Of a DNA stretch of 64,000 nt, positions 1-8,795 are shown one piece after another. Source of the stretch: Campylobacter gracilis. Lineage in GTDB: Bacteria > Campylobacterota > Campylobacteria > Campylobacterales > Campylobacteraceae. The stretch's first letter is position 1. The number at the start of each line of letters is the position of its first letter. A program made the position numbers and the translations under genes. The stretch covers positions 1 through 64,000 of the forward strand of contig NZ_JAHAFS010000001.1 of the NCBI RefSeq assembly GCF_018374135.1, written 5' to 3'. Below the pieces are notes generated by a model. That model saw nothing but the letters and a program-made list of their open reading frames with translations. It was not told where the DNA came from and ran no database searches.

Positions 1-439
1 ATGAGCCTTTTGCATTTATATATTAAAATCACAAAAATTGCATTTGCGTTATCAAAATTACAGCGCTACTTGGCAATATAGGCTAATTCGCATAAAATCA
101 GCCTGCGCGCGTTAAAATTTAATCAATAATATAATTTGGCAAGATTTGTCGCGATAAAATAGCCTTATTATCATGCTTATCTTTAAAATTTACTCCATTG
201 CGCCGCTCTTATAGAGACTACATTTATTAGGATTTGATAAATCACGAATGCCCGGTCTCTGCCGCCACATCTATTAAATGAAATAGCAGATAAATTTCTA
301 TGCCCTCTTATCGATAGTGCAACTACGCAAAAAAGCGTATTAATACCGCGGAATTTATTGAATTTTTTAAATTTTTGATCTTTAAAATATCGCAAGACGG
401 CTAGATCGCCAAAATTTCATATTATTTGAATTGATTGTT
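1..439. other. non-coding, no gene seen
   Basis: AT-rich stretch downstream of fdhF. Short open frames in it have no recognisable product, no convincing ribosome site and no family resemblance. I see no RNA gene. Confidence 0.6.
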
Positions 440-473
440 AAAAAATAGATTCGGAAGCATAGCCCCCGAATCT
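440..473 (-). terminator. intrinsic terminator of fdhF
   Basis: Perfect 8-bp inverted repeat (AGATTCGG at 447-454, CCGAATCT at 466-473) with an 11-nt loop. On the minus strand it is followed by A and six T. It lies 18 bp beyond the fdhF stop, in the right orientation to end that transcript. Confidence 0.85.
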
Positions 474-491
474 ACGGATAAGATTAAATTC

Positions 492-2759
492 TTAGAATTT
501 AATCGGATGGTGGTGGAAGTCGTCGTAAACGACTTTATTGGTTTGAAACTTAATGCGCTTAAGCTCGCGGATACGCAAAAATTCCTCTTCATCGATCTTT
601 TTAATCTGAATCGCTGCCTTAAACGTAGGCGTTTTGGCGATTAGATCCCAACCGCCGCTGGTTAGCTCGTTGCAGCAGCTCTCCCAGTAGTGATAAGACA
701 TCTGAATGATACCATCCATTATACACTCGGTGATGTCCGCCTTGATCGCGATATAGCCGTAGCGGCTCCACGCGACGATGAAATCGCCCTGTGAAATTCC
801 GTATCGTTCGGCGAGTTTCGGATTCATTTCCGCAATCGGTCCTATCGCGTCGCCGCCCTGCTCGACGGTCTTAGAGCGCCTAGTCATCGCGCCTCCCGCG
901 TACTCGTAAACCTTACGCGTAGTTAGAAGCTGGATCGGGAACTCTGCATCGGTCTTCTCGTCCACGGAGCCCGCCATTACAGGATAATCTTTCGGCATAT
1001 TCATACGCTTTGCGAATTCCTCTTTGGCGCTTTCGATCTTGCTCTTATCATCCACAAATAGAACTGGGACGAAATTTCCTTTGCCGTCCGGGGTAAAGAA
1101 TTTTTTATCAAGATACAATGCAGGTCCGCCCATAGAATTCTCATCAGGGCACGGCCAGTGAAGTCCGTGGTATTTTTTGATGCGGTAATAGCTCATTCCG
1201 CCGTAGTTGTGTGGAGCTACCCTGCGCACCTCTTCCCAAATCTGCTCTGGAGATTGAAATGTGAAATAATCCCCTAGTCCTAAGCGTCTGGCAAGCTCGC
1301 AGATGATAGCCCAGTCTTGTCTAGCTTGTCCCGGAGGGGCAACTACAATTTCGCTATGCTGTACGCGGCGCTCGGCGTTAGCATAAGTACCCTCTTTCTC
1401 GCCGCTACAAGCTCCGGGGAGCACGACGTCTGCCTTGCGGCTCGTCTCGGTTAAGAAAATATCTTGCACGACATACATCTCGACCTCAGAGATCGCGCGC
1501 AGGAAGTGGTTTGCGTTCGGATCGGTCATAACCGGGTTTTCGCCCATCGTCCAGAAGAATTTTACCCTACCATCAAGAATTGCGTCAGGCACTTCGGTTT
1601 TATGAATGCCAATCTTGCCATTTAGATGACCTTTCGGCAAATTCCACTGGCGCTCAAACCAATCACGGGCACTCTCGTTGGTTACAGCTTTATAGCCGGT
1701 AAATACATTAGGAAGCATTCCCATATCGCAGCAGCCTTGAACGTTTTCTTGTCCACGGATCGGTAGATCGCCGCTTCCGAGCTCGCCCACATTGCCCGTT
1801 ACGAGCATTAAATTTGAAATGTCGCAGACTGCGCCCACGCCGTGGTTGAAGTGAGTTACACCCATTCCGTGCGTGATAACCGCAGGTCGCGTAGTGGCGT
1901 AAATTCTAGCTGCTTTTCTAATATCTTCAGCGTTTAACCTAGTGTATTTGGCTACGGCTTCAGGCGAATAATCCTTAACCGCCTCTTTTACATATTCAAA
2001 ACCCTTGGTGTATTTATTAACGAATTCATGATTTACCAAATCCTCGTCGATAATAGCATGGATTAAAGCGTTTATAACCGGGATATTGTGCTCCGGCTCA
2101 AGCTGGAGGTGGATATCTGCGCGATTTGCAAATTCCGTCTTAACCGGGTCAATTACGATGAGTTTGGCGCCTCTGTTTAGTGCTCTTTGAACGTGCATAG
2201 CTACGATCGGGTGGCCATTTTCCGGGTTTGAGCCGATCATCATAATGCAGTTGCTGTGAGTTCCGATCTCCGTGAAGCTATTTGTAGCCGCTCCGTTACC
2301 GATTGTTTTGGCAAGACCTGCCACAGTCGGAGCGTGTCAAATGCGCGCGCAGTGATCGATATTATTCGTGCCTAAAATTCTAAGTAGCTTCTGCGCTACG
2401 TAGTTATCCTCATGCGTACAGCGTGCGGAATAGTTTCCGGCTATCGCGTCGGCGCCGTATTTTTCTTTAACTTCGAGCATCTTTTTAGCAACCAAATCAA
2501 GTGCTTCGTCCCAGCTAGCCTCGACCAAATCGCCGTCTTTACTAAATTTGCCATTCTTTTTACGAATTAGCGGAGTAGTAAGCCTATCTCTAGAGCCTAC
2601 GTAATTCCATCCGTAATAACCTTTCAAACATAAACAACCTTGATTTACGGGGTTGTCGCTTACGCCGGTTGCGGATTTGATATAATTGTCTTCCGCAGTC
2701 AGCTCGATTTGACAGCCTGTGCCACAATAAGGGCATATGACCTTGCCTTTATTCGCCAT
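492..2759 (-). CDS. fdhF: formate dehydrogenase H, selenocysteine-containing
   Basis: Cytoplasmic molybdopterin/tungstopterin formate dehydrogenase that oxidises formate to CO2 and feeds electrons to the divergent hydrogenase. The frame is interrupted only by TGA at 2337-2339 (codon 141). Its context, CARI-U-HAPTVAGLA, aligns with CARV-U-HGPSVAGL around Sec140 of E. coli FdhF, so TGA is read as selenocysteine, giving 755 residues. The N-terminus carries the 4Fe-4S motif CPYCGTGC; later blocks such as RGQENVQG are typical of the family. No Tat signal is present, which fits FDH-H rather than periplasmic FDH-N. The start ATG at 2757-2759 follows GGAGAA; the open frame extends upstream but lacks a ribosome site. 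Automated callers are likely to split this gene in two. Confidence 0.95.
2313..2339 (-). promoter_or_regulatory. bacterial SECIS-like hairpin after the UGA
   Basis: Immediately 3' of the UGA, inside the coding sequence, the mRNA can fold as TGGCA-GGTCT-TGCCA. The GGUCU apical loop is the SelB-binding signature of the E. coli fdhF SECIS, which also starts just after its UGA. The stem is 5 bp with no mismatch. This supports decoding as selenocysteine rather than termination. SelA, SelB and SelC are not in this window. Confidence 0.85.
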
Positions 2760-2818
2760 ATTTTCTCCTTTCGAAAATACTAAACATGCAAAATTACCAT
2801 ATATGCAATTTCGGCACA

Positions 2819-2824
2819 ATTATA
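2819..2824 (-). promoter_or_regulatory. -10 element upstream of fdhF
   Basis: TATAAT on the minus strand, about 60 bp before the fdhF start, within an AT-rich upstream tract as is usual for Campylobacter sigma70 promoters. I found no convincing sigma54 site. Confidence 0.5.
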
Positions 2825-3091
2825 TAAATTCTTACCTAAAATAAAATTGAAATTTTGTCTTAAGCTAAAAGAATTTTTTCAATTATAATTAGGAGTAAGT
2901 TGGGGTAATTTAAGTAGTAATTTAAATTTTAAAATATACTTTAATACTGATATACTAGACTTTTAAAGCAAATAATCAACGAACTGGTTTAAAAAAGAAA
3001 TTAGTTTTCAAATTTAAGCTTTGAAAGCAAATTTATCAAATAAATTCCAAATATCGTCAGATAAATGACGGAATTTTTTTACGGACTTAAA
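2825..3091. other. divergent regulatory spacer fdhF / hyf operon
   Basis: Gene-free AT-rich spacer between two divergent formate hydrogenlyase transcripts. It contains an inverted repeat TTTCAAA-N7-TTTGAAA at 3006-3026, a plausible operator for a dimeric regulator shared by both promoters. That role is inferred only from position and symmetry. Confidence 0.4.
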
Positions 3092-3097
3092 TATAAT
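3092..3097 (+). promoter_or_regulatory. -10 element of the hyf operon
   Basis: TATAAT about 57 bp upstream of the first structural gene, followed by AAGGAGAAA (about 3142-3150) as ribosome site just before the ATG at 3154. It is the best promoter candidate for the 11-gene operon. Confidence 0.5.
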
Positions 3098-3153
3098 TAC
3101 ACCAAAATTTTTAGTAAAAAATTTTTAAAATTCCTTAAGTCAAGGAGAAAGGT

Positions 3154-3753
3154 ATGAAACAACATAAATTTGTAATCTGCGATTACAAACGATGTATCGG
3201 TTGCACGACGTGTATGGCAGCCTGTTACTCAAGTGCCTACGAGCGCGGCAAGCTTGCTAAATCGCGACTTACCGTGCTTAGACAGGCTTACGGCGTTATG
3301 CCTACGCAGTGCAGGCAGTGCGATGACGGACCATGTGCAAATGTCTGCCCTACCGGTGCGCTTCGCTTCGATAATAACTATATCGAATTACACGAAGAAA
3401 TTTGCATCGGATGCAAGATGTGTACGCTCGCCTGTCCTTATGGCGCGATCAGCTCGAATGCCGAGCTTATGCCGTCAGTAAATTATGCGGTCGAGCCGAA
3501 GTATTATCTAGAGATCGAAAGCCAAGCGGGCGCCAAAAGCACCGCCATCAAATGCGATCTATGCAACGGACGCGAGAACGGTCCTGCATGCGTTGAGGTT
3601 TGCCCAACTAGCGCTATCATTATGATAGATCCTAAAGAGGGCAAGCATAAATTGGGCTTTGCGATAGACTACGATGCGGCTAATGCTTTTGCAAAAGACG
3701 TGTTAAACGGCGAAATCAGTTGCGTCGCCAAAAAAGAAGGAGGCGCAAAATGA
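3154..3753 (+). CDS. 4Fe-4S electron-transfer subunit, HyfA/HycB-like
   Basis: 199-residue ferredoxin-type subunit predicted to pass electrons from FdhF to the hydrogenase module. Four cysteine groups are visible: CIGCTTCMAAC (residues 14-24), CRQCDDGPCANVCP, CIGCKMCTLACP and CDLCNGRENGPACVEVCP. This is the four-cluster pattern of the HycB/HydN/HyfA family. It is first in the operon, with a strong ribosome site, and overlaps the next gene by ATGA (3750-3753), suggesting translational coupling. I cannot choose firmly between the names hyfA and hycB. The electron-transfer role is well supported by its position next to fdhF. Confidence 0.9.
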   Translation: MKQHKFVICDYKRCIGCTTCMAACYSSAYERGKLAKSRLTVLRQAYGVMPTQCRQCDDGPCANVCPTGALRFDNNYIELHEEICIGCKMCTLACPYGAISSNAELMPSVNYAVEPKYYLEIESQAGAKSTAIKCDLCNGRENGPACVEVCPTSAIIMIDPKEGKHKLGFAIDYDAANAFAKDVLNGEISCVAKKEGGAK

Positions 3754-5723
3754 TAAGCGTCTATACTTTATTTATCGTCAGTGCAGTAATTAGTATTCTT
3801 TTATACTGCGCTCCAAAAACTGCCGTTAAGGTGGGATTTGGATTAGGTGCTATCAGCTGTTTTTATGCGATGTGCCATTTCGTAGCCAATATGGGCGTAA
3901 GCGACAGCTTCGTTTTAGGCGGCACTTTCTTATATGCGCCAAAATTTGCTTTAAGCCCGCTTGGAAATTTCTTCAGCTTCGTAGTCGTTTTTATAGGCTT
4001 TGCAAGCAGCGTTTACGGCATGAGCTACGCTGAGGAATATATCGGAAAGGCAAATATCGGCGTTTTTGCATGTTTATTTAATACATTCATCTTATCTATG
4101 CTTTTAGTCATCAGCGCAGATAATGTATTTTGCTTCGCTGTTTTATGGGAGCTTATGACACTAATCTCGTCATTTCTAATCATAGTAAACGACGGCAAAG
4201 GCACGCTAAAAGCCGTTATGGTATATCTAGGTATAGCGCAGATCGGTGCATTTTGTATCACCTGTGGATTACTTATCATTGCAAACTACGCAGGCAGCTT
4301 CGAATTTGCAGAGTGGGGAAAAGTAAATATGCCTATGGGCGCTTCTGTAGCAGCATTCATCTTGTTTTTGATCGGCTTCGGCTCAAAAGCGGGAATGTGG
4401 CCTTTTCACGTTTGGCTACCGCAAGCTCACCCTGCGGCTCCATCGAATGTCTCTGCACTGATGAGCGGCGTTATGATTAAAGTAGCGCTCTTTACGCTTG
4501 TTAAATTTACGTTATTTTTGCCGCTAAGCATCTATTTTGGACTTGCAGTTTTGATCCTAGGAGCAGCCAGCTCGCTTTTCGGCGTTTTATACGCGTTGTG
4601 CCAGCACGACTTCAAAGCGCTTCTTGCGTACCACTCGGTTGAAAATATCGGCATTATCTTGCTGGGTCTTGGCACCGGAATTTACGGCGTCGCAGCAGGC
4701 AATGTAACGCTAGCTGCAGTCGGATTTTTAGCAGGCTGCTACCACGTAGTAAACCACGCAATATTCAAAGGCCTTTTATTCTTATGCGCAGGCTCAGTAA
4801 TCCACGCTACTCATACGCAAAATATGGATGTGCTAGGAGGTCTAGCTAAAAAAATGCCTCTAACTGCTGTCGGTATGTTTATCGGCATCATGGGTATCGC
4901 AGCGCTTCCTCCGGTAAACGGCTTCGTTTCAGAGTGGTTTACCTATCAAGGAATGCTTCAAGGTGCTAAAGAGAGCGGAATTTTCATTAGATACGCTTTC
5001 TCGCTAGCAGTAGTCGCACTTGCGCTTACGGGCGTTTTAGTCGGTATGCACCTTAAGCTATATGCGGTAATCTTTGCAGGAACCCCGAGAGATGAAAAAA
5101 TTTGGGAAAATGCAAAAGAAAGCCCATTAGGAATGGTTTTAGGAATGATCATTTTGATGATAGGCTGCGTGGGATTTGGCGTAGGCGCACACTTCATAGT
5201 TGATTACATTATGCAGGCGGTAAATTCTATCACTTCCAATAGCGGGTATGTTGCAAGCCTAGGCGCTTCGTCAATCACTTCGCCTTTGGGAAGTATCGTC
5301 TCAACTCCTCTTATTGCAGTTATTTTGTGTTCTACAATGCTACTTCCGTTTATCATCCTAGCAGTTATGAAAGCAAATCGCGACAAACCTCGCGAGACCG
5401 ATCCTTGGGCATGCGGCTTTAAATATAGCCCTCGCATGCAGATGACCGGCGGTCCTTTTACCGGCGATTTAAGAAAGATTATGGACTGGTTATTTAGAGG
5501 TCATAAACGCAGAATAGAGCAAAACGGCTACTTTGGACCGATCGAGTATCACAACCACCCACAAGACATTTGGTGGACGATGATTTATCAACCTGTAATC
5601 GATTGGAGTAAGAAGATCGCTGATAAGATAGGAATTATTCAAAGCGGCTATGCAAATTTATATACGCTTTACATCCTAATCTATCTTTGCGCGATACTGG
5701 GCGTCGGATATTTCTTGATCTAG
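3750..5723 (+). CDS. hyfB: hydrogenase-4 membrane subunit B (antiporter-like)
   Basis: 657-residue multi-spanning protein of the NuoL/M/N antiporter-like family, here the HyfB/HycC type. It has the family block WPFHVWLPQAHPAAPSNVSA in the middle of the protein, with conserved Lys and His residues in transmembrane helices that form the proposed proton path in complex I relatives. The start is the ATG at 3750, preceded by GGAGGCG; an upstream extension of the frame overlaps the ferredoxin gene. It is one of only two antiporter-like subunits in this operon, the other being hyfF. It probably couples electron transfer to ion translocation, but that is family knowledge and cannot be read from sequence alone. 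Confidence 0.92.
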   Translation: MISVYTLFIVSAVISILLYCAPKTAVKVGFGLGAISCFYAMCHFVANMGVSDSFVLGGTFLYAPKFALSPLGNFFSFVVVFIGFASSVYGMSYAEEYIGKANIGVFACLFNTFILSMLLVISADNVFCFAVLWELMTLISSFLIIVNDGKGTLKAVMVYLGIAQIGAFCITCGLLIIANYAGSFEFAEWGKVNMPMGASVAAFILFLIGFGSKAGMWPFHVWLPQAHPAAPSNVSALMSGVMIKVALFTLVKFTLFLPLSIYFGLAVLILGAASSLFGVLYALCQHDFKALLAYHSVENIGIILLGLGTGIYGVAAGNVTLAAVGFLAGCYHVVNHAIFKGLLFLCAGSVIHATHTQNMDVLGGLAKKMPLTAVGMFIGIMGIAALPPVNGFVSEWFTYQGMLQGAKESGIFIRYAFSLAVVALALTGVLVGMHLKLYAVIFAGTPRDEKIWENAKESPLGMVLGMIILMIGCVGFGVGAHFIVDYIMQAVNSITSNSGYVASLGASSITSPLGSIVSTPLIAVILCSTMLLPFIILAVMKANRDKPRETDPWACGFKYSPRMQMTGGPFTGDLRKIMDWLFRGHKRRIEQNGYFGPIEYHNHPQDIWWTMIYQPVIDWSKKIADKIGIIQSGYANLYTLYILIYLCAILGVGYFLI

Positions 5724-5733
5724 GAGGTTTAAG

Positions 5734-6663
5734 ATGCAGACTATACAAACTATATTTTTAATGATATTTCAAGTCGCGGTTATCGTCCTAGTCGCTCCAC
5801 TCTTCGACGGTATGGCGAGAAAACTTCGAGCCAAGCTTCAGTCGAAACAAGGAAGCGATTTTTTCCAGACTTACCGCGATATTATTAAGCTTTTTAAGCG
5901 CGGCAGGACCGTTCCTGCGTGCAGCCACTGGGTATTTAGATGGGCGCCGTTTTTCCTTTTCGCTACTTCGGCGGCGATTTTGGCGGCTATTCCTATTACA
6001 TACAGCAAAGATACTCTTTTCGGAGCGTATTCAGATATTTTCGTTATCCTATATCTAGGCGCGCTTTTGCGCTTCGTATTCGGTGCGGCTTCGATAGATA
6101 GCGGTAACCCGTTTGCTGCAACCGGCGGCGGACGCGAGCAGATGCTTGCCGTTTTTGTCGAACCTGTGATGATGATGTGCCTAATCGTAGTAATGATGGC
6201 TGCGGGAACTTCAAATTTAGTTGAGATCCAGCAGATGGTACGCAGCGGTCAGATCGGCTATCAAATTCCAAGCTTTGCTGTCGCTTCGATTGCGTTTTTA
6301 TGGTGTATGTATGTCGAGACCGGCAGAAAGCCATTTGATCTTGCCGAAGCCGAGCAAGAGCTTCAAGAAGGACTTTTGGGCGAATATGCAGGCAGCGATC
6401 TAGGCTTAGTGCAAGCGGCGCTTATTTTGAAGCAATTTGCGATGATCGGATTATTCCTAACGATATTTGAGCCGTGGAATTTTAGCAATCCGCTTTTAGC
6501 GATCATAATCTTCGTGCTAAAAACCGGCGTATTTTACGTAGCAGCCGTTTTCATCGACAACTTTGGACCACGCTTTAGAATGACTTCGAGCATGCGCAAA
6601 ATTTCATGCGGTGCTCTTGCCATCGCTTTTGCGGCATTAACGCTTTACGTAGTAGGATTTTAA
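5734..6663 (+). CDS. hyfC: hydrogenase-4 membrane subunit C (NuoH-like)
   Basis: 309-residue membrane protein of the NuoH/HycD/HyfC family, which anchors the soluble hydrogenase arm and contributes to the quinone-site-like cavity of complex I relatives. Eight or so hydrophobic segments are visible. The characteristic cytoplasmic loop carries ETGRKPFDLAEAEQELQEG (about residues 193-211), close to the NuoH signature ETxRxPFDLxExExELV. The start ATG follows TAGGAGGTTTAAG, a strong ribosome site. It is 10 bp after hyfB and one base before hyfE. Confidence 0.93.
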   Translation: MQTIQTIFLMIFQVAVIVLVAPLFDGMARKLRAKLQSKQGSDFFQTYRDIIKLFKRGRTVPACSHWVFRWAPFFLFATSAAILAAIPITYSKDTLFGAYSDIFVILYLGALLRFVFGAASIDSGNPFAATGGGREQMLAVFVEPVMMMCLIVVMMAAGTSNLVEIQQMVRSGQIGYQIPSFAVASIAFLWCMYVETGRKPFDLAEAEQELQEGLLGEYAGSDLGLVQAALILKQFAMIGLFLTIFEPWNFSNPLLAIIIFVLKTGVFYVAAVFIDNFGPRFRMTSSMRKISCGALAIAFAALTLYVVGF

Positions 6664-6664
6664 G

Positions 6665-7309
6665 ATGAATAGTATCGATATTTTAGCAATTTGTATGATC
6701 GTAACGTCACTCGCGGTATTCGGACTTAGAAATTTAAAGCTTTCGATCGGAATTTACGCGATTCAGACGCTACTTTTGGTAAGCATATTTTTTATGCTGT
6801 ATTCTAACTTCAATGCGCCGCAGCTTAGAATTTGGGCGATAGTGGCGTTTTTTACGAAGGTTATTTTCGTGCCAGGAATTTTATTTTGGCTAGTTAAAAA
6901 GCTGGATGTGATCAGCGAGGATGAGCCGGTAGGCGGCTTTTTCGTAAGCCCCGTTATTGCGATGGGATTTTCGCTAGCGATTGCGATGACAATCAATCCG
7001 ATCTTGCTTCAATTCTCTCTTATTCAAGAAAGAATCGTTCTAATAGCGGCAGTAACCGTATTTATGATGGGAATTTTTGGCTTCATGCTAAGAAATTCTT
7101 TCATCAAGCAAATTCTAGCCTACTGCCTATTTGAAAACGGCATCCACCTAAGCCTTGCACTTATGGCTTACAACTCTCACGAGCTAGTCGAGCTTGGAAT
7201 TTTAACCGACGCGATCTTTGCGGTTATCATTATGAGCGTTTTGGCGGTTAGATTTTACAAAGCTTATGACGGACTTGATACGTCTAAAGCTTCGAATTTA
7301 AGGGGTTAA
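6665..7309 (+). CDS. hyfE: hydrogenase-4 membrane subunit E
   Basis: 214-residue integral membrane protein matching HyfE in length and operon position (E. coli HyfE is about 216 residues). It has roughly six to seven hydrophobic helices. The second half, with an FENGIHLSLAL segment (about 158-168), resembles NuoK/MrpC-type small subunits. Only one base separates it from hyfC. The assignment rests on context plus hydrophobic pattern; the sequence motif is less distinctive than in the neighbouring subunits. Confidence 0.85.
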   Translation: MNSIDILAICMIVTSLAVFGLRNLKLSIGIYAIQTLLLVSIFFMLYSNFNAPQLRIWAIVAFFTKVIFVPGILFWLVKKLDVISEDEPVGGFFVSPVIAMGFSLAIAMTINPILLQFSLIQERIVLIAAVTVFMMGIFGFMLRNSFIKQILAYCLFENGIHLSLALMAYNSHELVELGILTDAIFAVIIMSVLAVRFYKAYDGLDTSKASNLRG

Positions 7310-8793
7310 TGATGAATAGTTTAGCTTTTATATTAATTTTTCCGTTGCTCGGAGCGCTGATATTATTCTTATGCCCTAAGAATTTCAAGCTCCTAAGCAC
7401 GTTACACGTTTTGATTTCTGCGGTTACATCCGCAGGGCTACTCTGTAACGTAGGCAAGCTTATCAGCGGCAACTTTGAGGCTTTTTACGCATACGATAAA
7501 TTTCTATTCCTAGATAGCCTAGGCTGCGTATTTTTAGTGCTAATCGCCGTAACGGGCTTTTTGGTAAATTTATACTCTACCACCTATATGAAATGGGAGA
7601 TACAGGGCGGTCATCTGGATCTTAGCGATCTTAGAAAATACTATGCGCTCTGCCACGTTTTCGTTTTTACGATGACGCTTAGCGTTATCTGCAACAACGT
7701 TGCGTTTATGTGGGCTGCAGTAGAAGCCACTACGTTAGCATCGGTATTTTTGGTCGCTATTCATAAAGATAAAAAATCTACCGAGAGCGGTTATAAATAT
7801 ATCGTCATCTGCTCGATCGGTTTAGCGTTCGCGCTTTATGCGACCGTTTTACTATATGCGGCTACATTCAAAATCACAGGCGACGGCGAGGCTTCGATGC
7901 TTTGGACGAGCATTATGGATCACGCTAAAGGCTTAAACAAAGATGCCGCTAAGCTTATCTTTATATTCGCTCTAATCGGCTTTGGAACCAAAGCAGGACT
8001 TGCTCCTACTCACACTTGGCTTCCTGACGTTCACGCAGAAGGTCCGGCTCCGATTTCGGCACTACTTTCGGGTGTGCTTTTAAAATGTGCGATGCTAGCG
8101 ATATTTAGATACTATGCCGTCACAGCCCAAGCCGTGAATTTCAGCTTCGTTCAATCGGTTATGCTGATTTCGGGCACGATCACGCTATTTATAGCAGGAA
8201 TTTTCCTTGTTCGCCAACACGACGTAAAAAGGATGTTTGCTTACCACTCAGTCGTTCATATGGGTGTTATTGCATTTGCGCTAGGCATCGGCGGATATTT
8301 TGGCTTGCTTGCCGCGATCTTTCACTGCTTAGCTCACAGCTTTACCAAGGCTCTTGCATTCTGCTCTACCGGTAATATCGCTAGAATTTATGGTCACAAA
8401 GATATGACTAGAATGGGCGGTATGGTAAAAATCGCTCCGCTTACTACGATAATGTTTGGTGCTGCGGTTTGCTCGCTCGTAGGTGTTCCTGCGTTTGCGA
8501 TATTCGTAAGCGAATTTAACGTTTTCAAAGGCGCGATAGCCAGCGGTCAATACATAGCTGTAGCATTATTTGCGATCGCGCTCGTAATTATTTTCATCGC
8601 GGACTTCGCGCACTTTAATCTAGCGAGCTTCGGTACGCCTAAAGGTGAAGTGGTTTATGCTAAAGAGATGAGCTTGTTTGAAAATTTACCGCTAATCTTG
8701 CTTTGCGCTTTAGTGATAATTTTCGGCGTATGGCACGTAGGCGATTTTTGGATGCTCGTCGAAAACGGCGTTAGAATAATGATGAGAGGTTAA
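7309..8793 (+). CDS. hyfF: hydrogenase-4 membrane subunit F (antiporter-like)
   Basis: 494-residue antiporter-like membrane subunit of the NuoN/HyfF family. The diagnostic block THTWLPDVHAEGPAPISALL lies near residues 230-250, with a conserved Lys just upstream (GFGTKAGLAPTHTW). Two adjacent ATGs exist at 7309 and 7312; the AGGGG at 7301-7305 is better spaced for the second, so the true product may be one residue shorter. The first ATG overlaps the hyfE stop (TAATG). hyfD, which lies between hyfC and hyfE in E. coli, has no counterpart here, so HyfB and HyfF are the only two candidate ion-pumping subunits. Confidence 0.92.
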   Translation: MMNSLAFILIFPLLGALILFLCPKNFKLLSTLHVLISAVTSAGLLCNVGKLISGNFEAFYAYDKFLFLDSLGCVFLVLIAVTGFLVNLYSTTYMKWEIQGGHLDLSDLRKYYALCHVFVFTMTLSVICNNVAFMWAAVEATTLASVFLVAIHKDKKSTESGYKYIVICSIGLAFALYATVLLYAATFKITGDGEASMLWTSIMDHAKGLNKDAAKLIFIFALIGFGTKAGLAPTHTWLPDVHAEGPAPISALLSGVLLKCAMLAIFRYYAVTAQAVNFSFVQSVMLISGTITLFIAGIFLVRQHDVKRMFAYHSVVHMGVIAFALGIGGYFGLLAAIFHCLAHSFTKALAFCSTGNIARIYGHKDMTRMGGMVKIAPLTTIMFGAAVCSLVGVPAFAIFVSEFNVFKGAIASGQYIAVALFAIALVIIFIADFAHFNLASFGTPKGEVVYAKEMSLFENLPLILLCALVIIFGVWHVGDFWMLVENGVRIMMRG

Positions 8794-8795
8794 AA

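Noticed and set aside
492..2819. fdhF as a split or frameshifted pseudogene
   Set aside because: The single in-frame TGA sits exactly at the selenocysteine position and is followed by a SECIS-like hairpin; all other motifs are intact.
2790..2825. sigma54 promoter upstream of fdhF
   Set aside because: A TTGCAT is present, but the GG element at the required distance is missing.
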